A DNA stretch of 54,211 nt, from NCBI GenBank assembly GCA_026225095.1, contig JAMFSC010000249.1, forward strand, positions 1-54,211, written 5' to 3'. Below the pieces are notes generated by a model that was not told the DNA's origin, did no database searches, and saw nothing but the letters and a program-made list of their open reading frames with translations. Source of the DNA: a bacterium (lineage in GTDB: Bacteria > Acidobacteriota > Terriglobia > Terriglobales > Acidobacteriaceae). Both the position numbers and the translations under genes were made by a program. Every line of letters begins with the position of its first letter. Position 1 is the stretch's first letter. Of the stretch, positions 8,989 through 16,815 are shown one piece after another.

Positions 8989-9963
8989 ATGACCACCTCC
9001 ACCGCCAACCCGCCGCAGTCCCAGACCAAGCTCATCTCCTGGGTTCTCCTCTTCTCCTGCAATCTCATGTGGGCGCTCCAGTTCACCTGCATCAAGCTTG
9101 TCCAGGATCAGGCCGGCCCGCTCTTCACCGTCTGGTTCCCCACCGCCATCTCCCTCGCCGTTCTTTATCCGTTCGTCCGCGCCGAGCGCAAACGGAACCG
9201 GGGAACCACTCCCCTCGGCGCCGGAAAGAAGCGCCCCAACCTCTTCCTGATCTATCTCGTCCTTTGCCTCCTCGGCGTCATCCCCGGCCAGCTCTTCATG
9301 ACCTGGGGCACCCGTCTCACCCTGGCGAGCAACGCCGCACTCCTCACCCTCACCCTGCCCGTCACCACCGCCATCTTCGCCGTCATCTTCCTCAAAGAGA
9401 AGATGACCCGCGTCCGCTGGCTCAGCTTCGCCCTTGCACTCTTCGGCGTCGCCCTCTGCTCTGGCCTCGACGTCCACAGCGTTCGCTTCGATCGCACCCA
9501 GCTCCTCGGCAACCTCCTCGTCTTCGGCGCCATCCTCGGAAGCTCCTTCTACAACTCCTACGGCAAGGCCGCCCTCGAGTGGCACTCTCCCATGGAGATG
9601 CTCTTCTGGACCTACGTCGGACTCACCGCCCTCATGACCCCCTTCGTCGTCACGCTCGAGCGCCAGAGCTTCCACAACCTGCCCCACTTCACCCTCACCA
9701 CCTGGGCCGGCCTCACCATGCTCATGCTCTTCCACACCACCCTGTCGATGATCCTCTTCCTCAAGGCGCTCAAATCAATCGACGCCATCCAGGCCGCTCT
9801 CTCCAACTACCTCATCGCCTTCTTCGGCGTCCCCATCGCCGCCATCTGGCTGCACGAACGCATCACCCTGGTCGAAGCCCTCGGCGGCGCGCTCGTCCTC
9901 TCCAGCACCCTCATCATCACCCTGCTCGAAGATCCGCCGCGAGCAGAGACCGTCCTCCCTTGA
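8989..9963 (+). CDS. EamA/DMT-superfamily transporter
   Basis: A 324-residue integral membrane protein with about ten predicted hydrophobic segments arranged as two EamA (DUF6) repeats, ending in a short charged tail. Features such as TFFAxR-like turns and FLKEKMTRVRW (end of repeat 1) with WLHERITLVEALGGAL (end of repeat 2) are typical of drug/metabolite transporters. EamA proteins move amino acids, sugars or other metabolites; direction and substrate are not evident. It follows the dehydrogenase by 12 bp and likely shares its promoter and operator 1. Its 3' end overlaps the convergent deacylase gene by 47 bp. Confidence 0.87.
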   Translation: MTTSTANPPQSQTKLISWVLLFSCNLMWALQFTCIKLVQDQAGPLFTVWFPTAISLAVLYPFVRAERKRNRGTTPLGAGKKRPNLFLIYLVLCLLGVIPGQLFMTWGTRLTLASNAALLTLTLPVTTAIFAVIFLKEKMTRVRWLSFALALFGVALCSGLDVHSVRFDRTQLLGNLLVFGAILGSSFYNSYGKAALEWHSPMEMLFWTYVGLTALMTPFVVTLERQSFHNLPHFTLTTWAGLTMLMLFHTTLSMILFLKALKSIDAIQAALSNYLIAFFGVPIAAIWLHERITLVEALGGALVLSSTLIITLLEDPPRAETVLP

Positions 9964-11464
9964 ACACCCAGCGCACCCCCTCGGGAGCCTGCGCCGGATC
10001 CTCATACGTCGCCCTGCTGCGAATCGTCCGCGGATCGAACACCGTAATATCCGCAACATACCCTTCACGCAGATAGCCGCGGTCTTTGATCCCGAACCGC
10101 TCCGCCGGAAACCCCGTAATCTTCCGCACAGCCGTCTCGACGGTCATCCATCCGCGATCCCTGCACAGGTTCCCCAACAGCTCCGGAAACGTTCCGTGCA
10201 GACGCGGATGAGGTCGCCCCTTCACATAGAAGCCATCGCTGATAATGATCGCCAGCGGATGATTCAGATTGCGCCGCAGGTTCTCCTCACTCTGATTGAA
10301 CTCAAGCACATTCACCTGCCCCCGTTCCTCGGTCAGCAGATCGAAGACAACATCCGCCGGCTCCTGCCCGCGCAATGCGCCAAGCTCCTCGAGCGTCCTC
10401 CCCACCGTCGAAGCATTCGCCTCCGAGCCAACGGCGCTGATCAGCAGCTCATCCCACCCGTTCGCCATCCCCGCGATCATCTCCGTCGAAATCCGCCCAC
10501 GTTCCACCGCATTCGCCAACCGTCCCAGCAGCGCATCGATGCCGCCCTCCAGGGCCCACTGTGGCAGCAACTGCGTCATCACAGTGCTCCCCGCGATGTA
10601 CGGATAACAATCGAACGCGACGTCGACGCCCCGCACATGCGCCTCTTCAATCTGCTCAAGCGCCCGCGCATTCAAATCGCGATTGGGCCTTCCAACCGCC
10701 TGCAGATGCGAGATCTGCAACCGGCACCCGGTCACATCCGCCAGCGCGATCTGCTCATCGATCGCCTCCAGCAGGTGATAGCCATAATCCCGCATATGCG
10801 TGCAGTAGATCTTGCCCTGCTTCGCGACCACGCCGCAAAGCCGCTCCAGCTCCCCACGCGGCGCACCGGACCCAGGCGCGTACATCAGCCCCGTCGAGAA
10901 GCCGGTCGCACCCTGGGCAAGCGCATCGCCCAGCATCGCCTCCATCGCAGCCATCTGCGCCTCCGGCAGCTCATCCATGCGGTTCCCCGCCACCGCGATC
11001 CGCAGGCTTCCATGCCCCACCAGCGAGTAGACGGAGGCCAACGCCTTCGCACCCCGCAACGCCGCGAAGTACCCCTCCGCCGAGTCCCACCCCCACCCCT
11101 GCCCCCCGCAGAAAATGCCATTCGCAAAAGCCCGCAACTCCCCCGCATGAGCTCCCTGCGGATACGCAGAAAAGCCACAGTTCCCCACCACCTCCGAGGT
11201 CACACCCTGTAGCAGCTTCTCCCGGCGCCCTTCCAGAACCTGCAGATCGGAATGACTATGCGCATCGATAAAACCCGGCGCCACCACCAGCCCCGAGCAA
11301 TCGAAGATCTCCGCACCCGCAGGAACTTCAGCCCCCCAAATCCCGATCAGGCCATCGACCACCACCACGTCCCCACGACGCAGCGGCTCACCGCTCCCGT
11401 CCGCAAGCATCCCGCCCTGCAGCACAAAAGGTCTATGCCCAGCTCCACTCCGAATCTCATCCAT
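9917..11464 (-). CDS. N-acyl-D-amino-acid deacylase (amidohydrolase superfamily, copy 1)
   Basis: A 515-residue member of the D-aminoacylase branch. It has the HSHSD metal motif (His69, His71), VVGNCGFS with the zinc-bridging Cys96, TGLMYAPGS, CTHMRDYG and QISHLQAVGR supplying further metal-binding His, and SDGFYVKGRPHPR near the C-terminus with the catalytic Asp. All key positions of a zinc D-aminoacylase look intact. The enzyme hydrolyses N-acyl groups from D-configured 2-amino acids, which chemically includes N-acetylated 2-amino sugar acids. It lies 3 bp downstream of the second PLP enzyme (11468-12817) in a two-gene operon under operator 2. A second full-length paralogue is at 21278-22885. 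Confidence 0.9.
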   Translation of the reverse strand: MDEIRSGAGHRPFVLQGGMLADGSGEPLRRGDVVVVDGLIGIWGAEVPAGAEIFDCSGLVVAPGFIDAHSHSDLQVLEGRREKLLQGVTSEVVGNCGFSAYPQGAHAGELRAFANGIFCGGQGWGWDSAEGYFAALRGAKALASVYSLVGHGSLRIAVAGNRMDELPEAQMAAMEAMLGDALAQGATGFSTGLMYAPGSGAPRGELERLCGVVAKQGKIYCTHMRDYGYHLLEAIDEQIALADVTGCRLQISHLQAVGRPNRDLNARALEQIEEAHVRGVDVAFDCYPYIAGSTVMTQLLPQWALEGGIDALLGRLANAVERGRISTEMIAGMANGWDELLISAVGSEANASTVGRTLEELGALRGQEPADVVFDLLTEERGQVNVLEFNQSEENLRRNLNHPLAIIISDGFYVKGRPHPRLHGTFPELLGNLCRDRGWMTVETAVRKITGFPAERFGIKDRGYLREGYVADITVFDPRTIRSRATYEDPAQAPEGVRWVFKGGRSLLAADLRAG

Positions 11465-11467
11465 ACC

Positions 11468-12817
11468 CTAGCTTAGCGAACCCGCGACCGGCTGTAGAAT
11501 CGCGGCCATCGACCGCTCCACCGCGAGCAGTGTCGCATCCACATCCGCCTCCGTATGCGCCGCCGAAAGCGAGCATTGCTTCATCGGGAGCTGAAAGAAA
11601 TAAACCCCATGCGAAAGCAGCATCTCGCGCAGCCGTCCATCCAGCGCCGCATCATGGTTGCCCGCGACATCATGCCAATCCACCGGCAAATGGTCCATAA
11701 AGTACAAGCAGAACGCCGACCCCTGCCGCGCCACCACCGCGGCAGTCCCGTCCTTCCGCAGAATCTCCTCAAGCCCCACCTGCATCCGCGCTCCAAGCGC
11801 CTCAAGATGCCGATAGACAGCTCCGTCGTCCTCCGCCAGCCGTTCGATGGTCGCGATGGCCGCCGCCGTCGGAACCGGATGCGCGTTGTACGTCCCCGCC
11901 AGCAGCACACGCTTCGACGCATCGGGAGAGATAAACAAATCCATCAACTCACGTTTGCCCGCGATCACCGCAATCGGATACCCGTTCGCAATTGCCTTGC
12001 CATAGACCACCAGGTCGGGATGAACCCCGCTGATCGCGGAGTAGCCCCCCAGCGCATGACGAAAACCCGTCTTCACCTCGTCGAAGATCAGCACGAACCC
12101 ATACCGGTCCGCAAGCCTCCGAAGCCCCTCCAGATATCCCGGCAGAGGATGAACGACACCGATGTTCTGCAGAATCGGCTCCGTAATCAAAGCCGCGATC
12201 GGATACCGCTGGCACATCACCTCGACCGACTCCAGATCGTTGAAGTTCACGATATGCACCAGCCTGCTATGCTCCTCTGGAATCCCCGCGCTGATCGGCA
12301 GAAACGGATACTCCTCCGCCACACGCCGCTTACCGACCACCTCAAGCGGAGTCATCAGGTTGCAGGCCACATCATTATGCCAGCCGTGGTATCCCCCCTG
12401 CGGCTTGATGATGTGCGATCGCCCGGTCGCCGCCCGCGCCAGCCGCAGCGCCTGGTACGTCGCCTCACTCCCCGTATTCAACACCTGGATGCTGTCGACA
12501 AACGGGACTGCCCCACACACAATCTCCCCCAGCCTGCCCTCAAGCTCCGTCGTCCCCGACCCGAACAGACTGCGCTTGTCGTCGATCACCTTGCGCACCG
12601 CATCGTTCACAGAGGCATCACCATGGCCCAGCACATACGGCCCGAACGCCGCATGATAGTCCAGGTACTTGTTGCCCTCAACGTCCCACATCCACGCGCC
12701 TTCCGCCTTCTCGAAGACGATCGGCGGATCGACAGCCCGATTGGTGGAGACAACGCCCCCAGGAATGAAACGCGCATTGCGGCTCAGAATTGCTTCGGAT
12801 CTTGGATAGTTTGCCAT
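11468..12817 (-). CDS. glutamate-1-semialdehyde aminomutase-like class III aminotransferase (copy 2)
   Basis: A 449-residue PLP enzyme with TGSEAT (115-120), D246 in IFDEV and the PLP lysine K274 in YGKAIANG. It is clearly related to the product of 3700-5061 but diverged across the substrate-facing segments, for instance around residues 150-185. Together with the adjacent N-acyl-D-amino-acid deacylase it suggests two successive steps: removal of an acyl group, then transamination, deamination or amino shift on the freed amine. The start ATG at 12817 has operator 2 about 105 bp upstream. The two GSAM-like enzymes could act on different isomers or be subunits of one activity; the sequence alone cannot decide. 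Confidence 0.87.
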   Translation of the reverse strand: MANYPRSEAILSRNARFIPGGVVSTNRAVDPPIVFEKAEGAWMWDVEGNKYLDYHAAFGPYVLGHGDASVNDAVRKVIDDKRSLFGSGTTELEGRLGEIVCGAVPFVDSIQVLNTGSEATYQALRLARAATGRSHIIKPQGGYHGWHNDVACNLMTPLEVVGKRRVAEEYPFLPISAGIPEEHSRLVHIVNFNDLESVEVMCQRYPIAALITEPILQNIGVVHPLPGYLEGLRRLADRYGFVLIFDEVKTGFRHALGGYSAISGVHPDLVVYGKAIANGYPIAVIAGKRELMDLFISPDASKRVLLAGTYNAHPVPTAAAIATIERLAEDDGAVYRHLEALGARMQVGLEEILRKDGTAAVVARQGSAFCLYFMDHLPVDWHDVAGNHDAALDGRLREMLLSHGVYFFQLPMKQCSLSAAHTEADVDATLLAVERSMAAILQPVAGSLS

Positions 12818-12921
12818 GTGCTCTCTTGAAACGGAATCGTTCGCGACATTCTAAGTCGCAGCCCAACTCTATCGAGCCAGGCCATGAGGATGGGATGGGA
12901 AATCGGAACGGCGGCCGCACG

Positions 12922-12937
12922 GTCCATCATGCTGGAC
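12922..12937. promoter_or_regulatory. putative IclR operator 2 (PLP enzyme / deacylase operon)
   Basis: GTCCA-TCATGC-TGGAC, perfect arms and the same spacer as operator 1. It stands about 105 bp upstream of the ATG at 12817 and is the only such repeat seen in this gap. Confidence 0.7.
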
Positions 12938-13076
12938 AGCCGGACGCCGCGCTCCCCTGGGTTAGAAGTTCACACCAGAGCCATGTGCTCTCAAGGCATT
13001 CGTCACTGATGCTCATTCGCACTCCACAGGGATCGATCGAGCTTGATCGGGTTCGAGTGAAGAGACCACGTGGAAA

Positions 13077-13110
13077 GTGGACGCCATCCGTCGTGCTGGA
13101 AAGCGTCCAC
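13077..13110 (-). terminator. stem-loop downstream of the TonB-dependent receptor gene
   Basis: GTGGACGC (13077-13084) and GCGTCCAC (13103-13110) form a perfect 8-bp stem with an 18-base loop, beginning 12 bases beyond the receptor stop codon. No T-run follows, so it could stabilise the transcript end or be a factor-assisted terminator rather than a classical intrinsic one. Confidence 0.45.
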
Positions 13111-13121
13111 ATTCCTCGCGT

Positions 13122-16100
13122 TTAGAACACGAACTTGCCGCCAATCTGCAGCGAGCGGTTGGGCTGGTTGCCGTTGGTCGAGGTGATGAAACCGGCGGAG
13201 CTTGTGTTGGAGATGTTTGCCGACGGGTTTCCAAAGTTCGGATGATTGAGCGCATTGAAGGCATCCAGGCGAAGCAGGAACTGCGCTCCTTCATACACGG
13301 TTGTCTTCTTCTCCAGGCTCAGATCGAAGCCGACCTCCGGGGGGCCAATCAGGCTGTTGCGGCCGGCATTGCCAAAGGTAAAGTTATCCGGCGCGACGAA
13401 GGCCGACGCATCGAAATACCGTCCGTGCTGGCTGTGCAAGGCGTATGGATCTTTGCCACCCACCTTGTTCGGACGTGTGGCATACCAGCCAGTCGTGGGG
13501 GTTCCAAATGCCACTCCGCCGCTCGCGTCGGTCGTGGTGCTGGGAATGGTGAAGCTGGGCGAGAACGGTGTGCCCGAGCGAAGCTGTGTGAGGCTGGCAA
13601 GGGACCATCCGTTGACGACCCGCTCTCCGAAGCCGTGACGATGGATGGGCAGATCGTAGGTAGCCTGCAAGAAGACGTTGTTCTTGTGCGTGCCGTCCGA
13701 GTTGCCCTTGTCGCCCCGCAGGTTGTAGGGGTTCTGCGTAGTGCCGCTGATCGGTACATCGTCCAGGGAGCTGCTCCAAGTATAGCTGGTCTGGAGATAG
13801 AGTCCGTTGCCGGTCCGTTTGGTCTGTTCCACCTGCATCTGGTTGGTAAAGGAGTAGCCCTCCGCCAGATTGGTGAGGATACTCGCCCACGGCTGGTACG
13901 GGCGCCCGGACTGCAGCGAAGAAAGCGGGCGCTGGTTGATCGGGAAGTTCGAGTCGAAGACGTAGAACGGTGCATGCGTCGTCTTATTGCCTACGTAGGA
14001 GAGGCGGAAACCGGCGGACGCGGGCAGCGCCTGTTCCAACGTCAGGTTCCACTGCTGAATGTGGGCATTCTTCGCGTCACGCTGCGAGGCGTAGATGGTG
14101 GGGTTGGCGGCCACCGTGCCCGTACCCGGAAACGGGTTGGCCAGTGTAAGGGTGGGCGCGTAGGCCGACGTACTCGTATAGCTCTGCGTGAGCAGGAAGG
14201 GGAAGTTGAGCTGCGAGATGCGGATGGGGCCGATGCCCGGCGGGATAAGACCGTAGTAGATGCCATAGCCACCGCGCAGCACAGTCTTCGCATCCGCGCT
14301 CAGGCGATAGGCAAACCCGAAACGTGGACCAAAATCGGTCTTGTCCGTAAGCGTCACGTTGCTGCCCCAGCCCTCTGCCTCGGACGTAGTGTAGGTGCCG
14401 GGATAGAGCGCAAGCACGGTTGCGTTGGCGTCCTTCGATATCGCACCGCCGGAGCTGCGGATGACCAGCTTGCCCGTGGCGAAATCGAAGTTGCTGAAGT
14501 CGCCGTTCTGCTCATTTGGAGTCGTCTGCACCTCATAGCGCAGACCCACGTTCAGAGTCAGGCGTGGCGTGATGGCCCAGTCGTCCTGCCCGAAGAACTC
14601 ATAGTTCCGGTAGGTCTGGTTGATGGCAATCTGAGGTGTGGCGCGTACCGTGGACTTGGCATAGCCCAGCAGGAAGTCCGCAAAGGCGTCGCCCGTGGCG
14701 TTGTAGGTGGAAGAAAGGATAGACGTACCTGGAGCGCTGGCGGTGAACCCGCCGGTGAAGCCAAAGGTGCCAAGCGAGCTGGAGGTCGTGCCGGATTTGA
14801 TAATGACATTGTTGAAGTTCACGGATGCACCGAACTTGAAGGTGTGCTTGCCGCGCACCAGCGTGAAGTTGTCGGCGACTGACTGCGTGGTCTCTGGATT
14901 GTGACCGGAGCCGCCAGTGTCGCCCTCAGAGGTGTAGTTGGTCATATTGACGGTGGAGAGACCGCCAATCCGGAACGGGCCGTAGAGGCTGGGGAAGAGC
15001 GTGGTGGGATCGAACGACGCGTTCTGGCCCAGACGGATATTGCGGTGCGAGAAGTAGGAATAGTGAATGTCGTTCAGCATGCGCGGCGAGAAGACAGACA
15101 CGTCGCGGAGCATGCCTTCGATCGTGATGTAGCCGGCGTTCTGGTAGTTGCCATACTGTGCGGGGGTGCCGTTGCGCGAGAAGTAAGGGTTACCGTACGC
15201 GTAGTATCCCTCTGCCGTCAGCGCGTTCAGGCGGTTCAGGTTGTGATCCAGCTTCCCGGTGTACTTGAAGTCGTCGTACTTGTTGTTCACCGTCTGGAGC
15301 AGGTTGTTGGTCGGGCCACCCGAGGCGGCATTTCCACTGGAGGCGATGTTCGCATGTGGGATGTAAGCGAGCAAGGCGGCCGCCCGGGGATCAATGTTCG
15401 TGATCTGGTTGCCCGGAATGATCGTGCCCGTGGATGCATTCCAGAGCTGCTTCGTATTGGCGGAGAAATCCCCGGTGCGCTCCGCGTCGGTTGGAACCGT
15501 GAAGAAGTTCGGGTGGCCGTTGCGCTGAATCAGAAAATCGGTCGCGAACAGGAAGAAGGTCTTGTCCTTCCAGATTGGGCCGCCGACAAATCCGCCGAAC
15601 TCATTACGGTTCAGACCGGGTTTCACCACGATCGACGTATAGGCAAAGTAATCTCGCGCGGCGCCGGCGCGATTTCGGTTGAAATAATAAGCCTCGCCGT
15701 GGAACTTGTTGGAACCAGACTTGGTCGTCATCGAGATGGTCGATCCGCCCTCAAACTCGGCCTTCGCGACGCTGCTCGTCACCTTGATCTCCTGGATGAT
15801 CTCGGTCGACGGCAGCGTGGTTAGGTTGGAGTCGTAGGAATATGCCGCGGCACCGTTCGAGATATCGTTCACTGGAACGCCGTCGACGTTATACATCGCG
15901 CCGTTCCAGTGCAGCCCCCCGGAGATCTGCGGATTGTCCGCGTTGTCATTCGTGTTGCCCGCAACAAAGACGAGAGCGCGGTCGATGGTACGGCCGTTCA
16001 AAGGCAGTCGCGCAATCGCCGTTCCTTCCAGCACATCGCCAATCGTCGAATCGTCCGTCGTGATCGACGCCGGCGAGGCGGAGACCTCCACCCTGCTCGC

Positions 16101-16442
16101 AGCCGAGCCCACCGTAAGCTTCACATCGTTCCGAATCGACGCCGACACCAGCAGATGCACGCCCGCGATGGTGGCCGTTGCAAAGCCTGGAGCAGTGATC
16201 GTCACGTCATAGTCTGCCGGCTGAAGATTCGGCACGCTATAGCTACCATCCCTGGTTGAGGCCCCCTCCACCGTCTGGTTGGTCCCCACATTCCGCACAC
16301 TCACGTGCGCACCGGCGACGGCAGCCCCACTCGGATCGGTCACAAGGCCCACAAGTGTTCCGGTAACGGTCTGCGCATAGGCAGCCAGGCTTATGCTGCC
16401 GAGACAGAGAAGCAGAAGGAGTGCGAGAGAGAATCGTTTCAT
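13122..16442 (-). CDS. Oar-like TonB-dependent outer-membrane receptor
   Basis: A 1106-residue protein with a signal peptide (MKRFSLALLLLLCLGSISLA, cleavage near AYA-QT). Residues about 25-110 form a carboxypeptidase-regulatory-like beta-sandwich (GLVTDPSGAAVAGAHVSV), followed by a plug-like region with PLNGR and NVDGVPVNDI. A long beta-barrel rich in alternating aromatic/polar strands ends in the terminal strand LQIGGKFVF with a final Phe. This architecture is the expanded Oar/CarboxypepD_reg family of Acidobacteriota, which imports large oligomeric nutrients using TonB energy. It is divergent from the GH20-like gene with operator 5 between them, and is the probable uptake channel for the substrate of this locus. 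Cognate ligand unknown. Confidence 0.92.
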   Translation of the reverse strand: MKRFSLALLLLLCLGSISLAAYAQTVTGTLVGLVTDPSGAAVAGAHVSVRNVGTNQTVEGASTRDGSYSVPNLQPADYDVTITAPGFATATIAGVHLLVSASIRNDVKLTVGSAASRVEVSASPASITTDDSTIGDVLEGTAIARLPLNGRTIDRALVFVAGNTNDNADNPQISGGLHWNGAMYNVDGVPVNDISNGAAAYSYDSNLTTLPSTEIIQEIKVTSSVAKAEFEGGSTISMTTKSGSNKFHGEAYYFNRNRAGAARDYFAYTSIVVKPGLNRNEFGGFVGGPIWKDKTFFLFATDFLIQRNGHPNFFTVPTDAERTGDFSANTKQLWNASTGTIIPGNQITNIDPRAAALLAYIPHANIASSGNAASGGPTNNLLQTVNNKYDDFKYTGKLDHNLNRLNALTAEGYYAYGNPYFSRNGTPAQYGNYQNAGYITIEGMLRDVSVFSPRMLNDIHYSYFSHRNIRLGQNASFDPTTLFPSLYGPFRIGGLSTVNMTNYTSEGDTGGSGHNPETTQSVADNFTLVRGKHTFKFGASVNFNNVIIKSGTTSSSLGTFGFTGGFTASAPGTSILSSTYNATGDAFADFLLGYAKSTVRATPQIAINQTYRNYEFFGQDDWAITPRLTLNVGLRYEVQTTPNEQNGDFSNFDFATGKLVIRSSGGAISKDANATVLALYPGTYTTSEAEGWGSNVTLTDKTDFGPRFGFAYRLSADAKTVLRGGYGIYYGLIPPGIGPIRISQLNFPFLLTQSYTSTSAYAPTLTLANPFPGTGTVAANPTIYASQRDAKNAHIQQWNLTLEQALPASAGFRLSYVGNKTTHAPFYVFDSNFPINQRPLSSLQSGRPYQPWASILTNLAEGYSFTNQMQVEQTKRTGNGLYLQTSYTWSSSLDDVPISGTTQNPYNLRGDKGNSDGTHKNNVFLQATYDLPIHRHGFGERVVNGWSLASLTQLRSGTPFSPSFTIPSTTTDASGGVAFGTPTTGWYATRPNKVGGKDPYALHSQHGRYFDASAFVAPDNFTFGNAGRNSLIGPPEVGFDLSLEKKTTVYEGAQFLLRLDAFNALNHPNFGNPSANISNTSSAGFITSTNGNQPNRSLQIGGKFVF

Positions 16443-16815
16443 GCGTATGTCCTCGATTCGAAGATTCGAAATGGTGGCGATGCCTTCAATCCAAAGCTGT
16501 GCGTAGCCTCTCCCGGATACACGCTTCGCAAAACACCGAAGCCCGGAACAGCACGATCCAATCAGTTGCGGTGATTTACTTTCACCCGCCCCCAGTCACT
16601 TGCCAAGCCCCGAATCGCCACCACACGCCGCTCCGTCCATCCGCTTGGACAAGACGTCACCACTCCCGCAAAGCCGCACCCTCCCTTTCATCGCGAAAGC
16701 TTTAGATGAACTTGCATCCGCTTTTTTGTCTGTCATTCCCGGAGGGAATCTGCGTTTGTTTTCCTCGACCCCAGCACCAAATCATTTCCAGAACGAAGTT
16801 ATCCTCGGAACATCC
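16443..16815. other. divergent promoter region of receptor and GH20-like gene
   Basis: A 373-bp gap between two outward-facing genes holding operator 5. In-frame extensions of the GH20-like gene into this region (to 16600) would place coding sequence across the operator and upstream of a clear signal peptide, so they are rejected. Confidence 0.6.
16635..16650. promoter_or_regulatory. putative IclR operator 5 (receptor / GH20 divergent promoter)
   Basis: GTCCA-TCCGCT-TGGAC with perfect arms, followed by A as in three of the other four sites. It is about 166 bp upstream of the GH20-like start and 193 bp upstream of the receptor start. Confidence 0.68.

Larger units (their letters stand above)
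12818..13121. other. intergenic region with operator and receptor-gene hairpin
   Basis: This 304-bp gap lies downstream of the outer-membrane receptor gene and upstream of the PLP/deacylase operon, both on the minus strand. It contains operator 2 and the hairpin at 13077-13110. Short frames across it show no recognisable protein and are not called. Confidence 0.6.

Noticed and set aside
8292..10076. Plus-strand frame of 594 codons overlapping the dehydrogenase and EamA genes
   Set aside because: Out-of-frame shadow dominated by Arg, Pro and His; the correct frames have clear Rossmann and membrane motifs.
3700..12817. The GSAM-like enzymes as hemL
   Set aside because: Motifs fit HemL-type PLP enzymes, but there are two diverged copies in a catabolic regulon and no heme genes nearby.
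13077..14882. Plus-strand frame of 601 codons opposite the receptor gene
   Set aside because: Antisense to conserved beta-barrel coding sequence, no recognisable domain.
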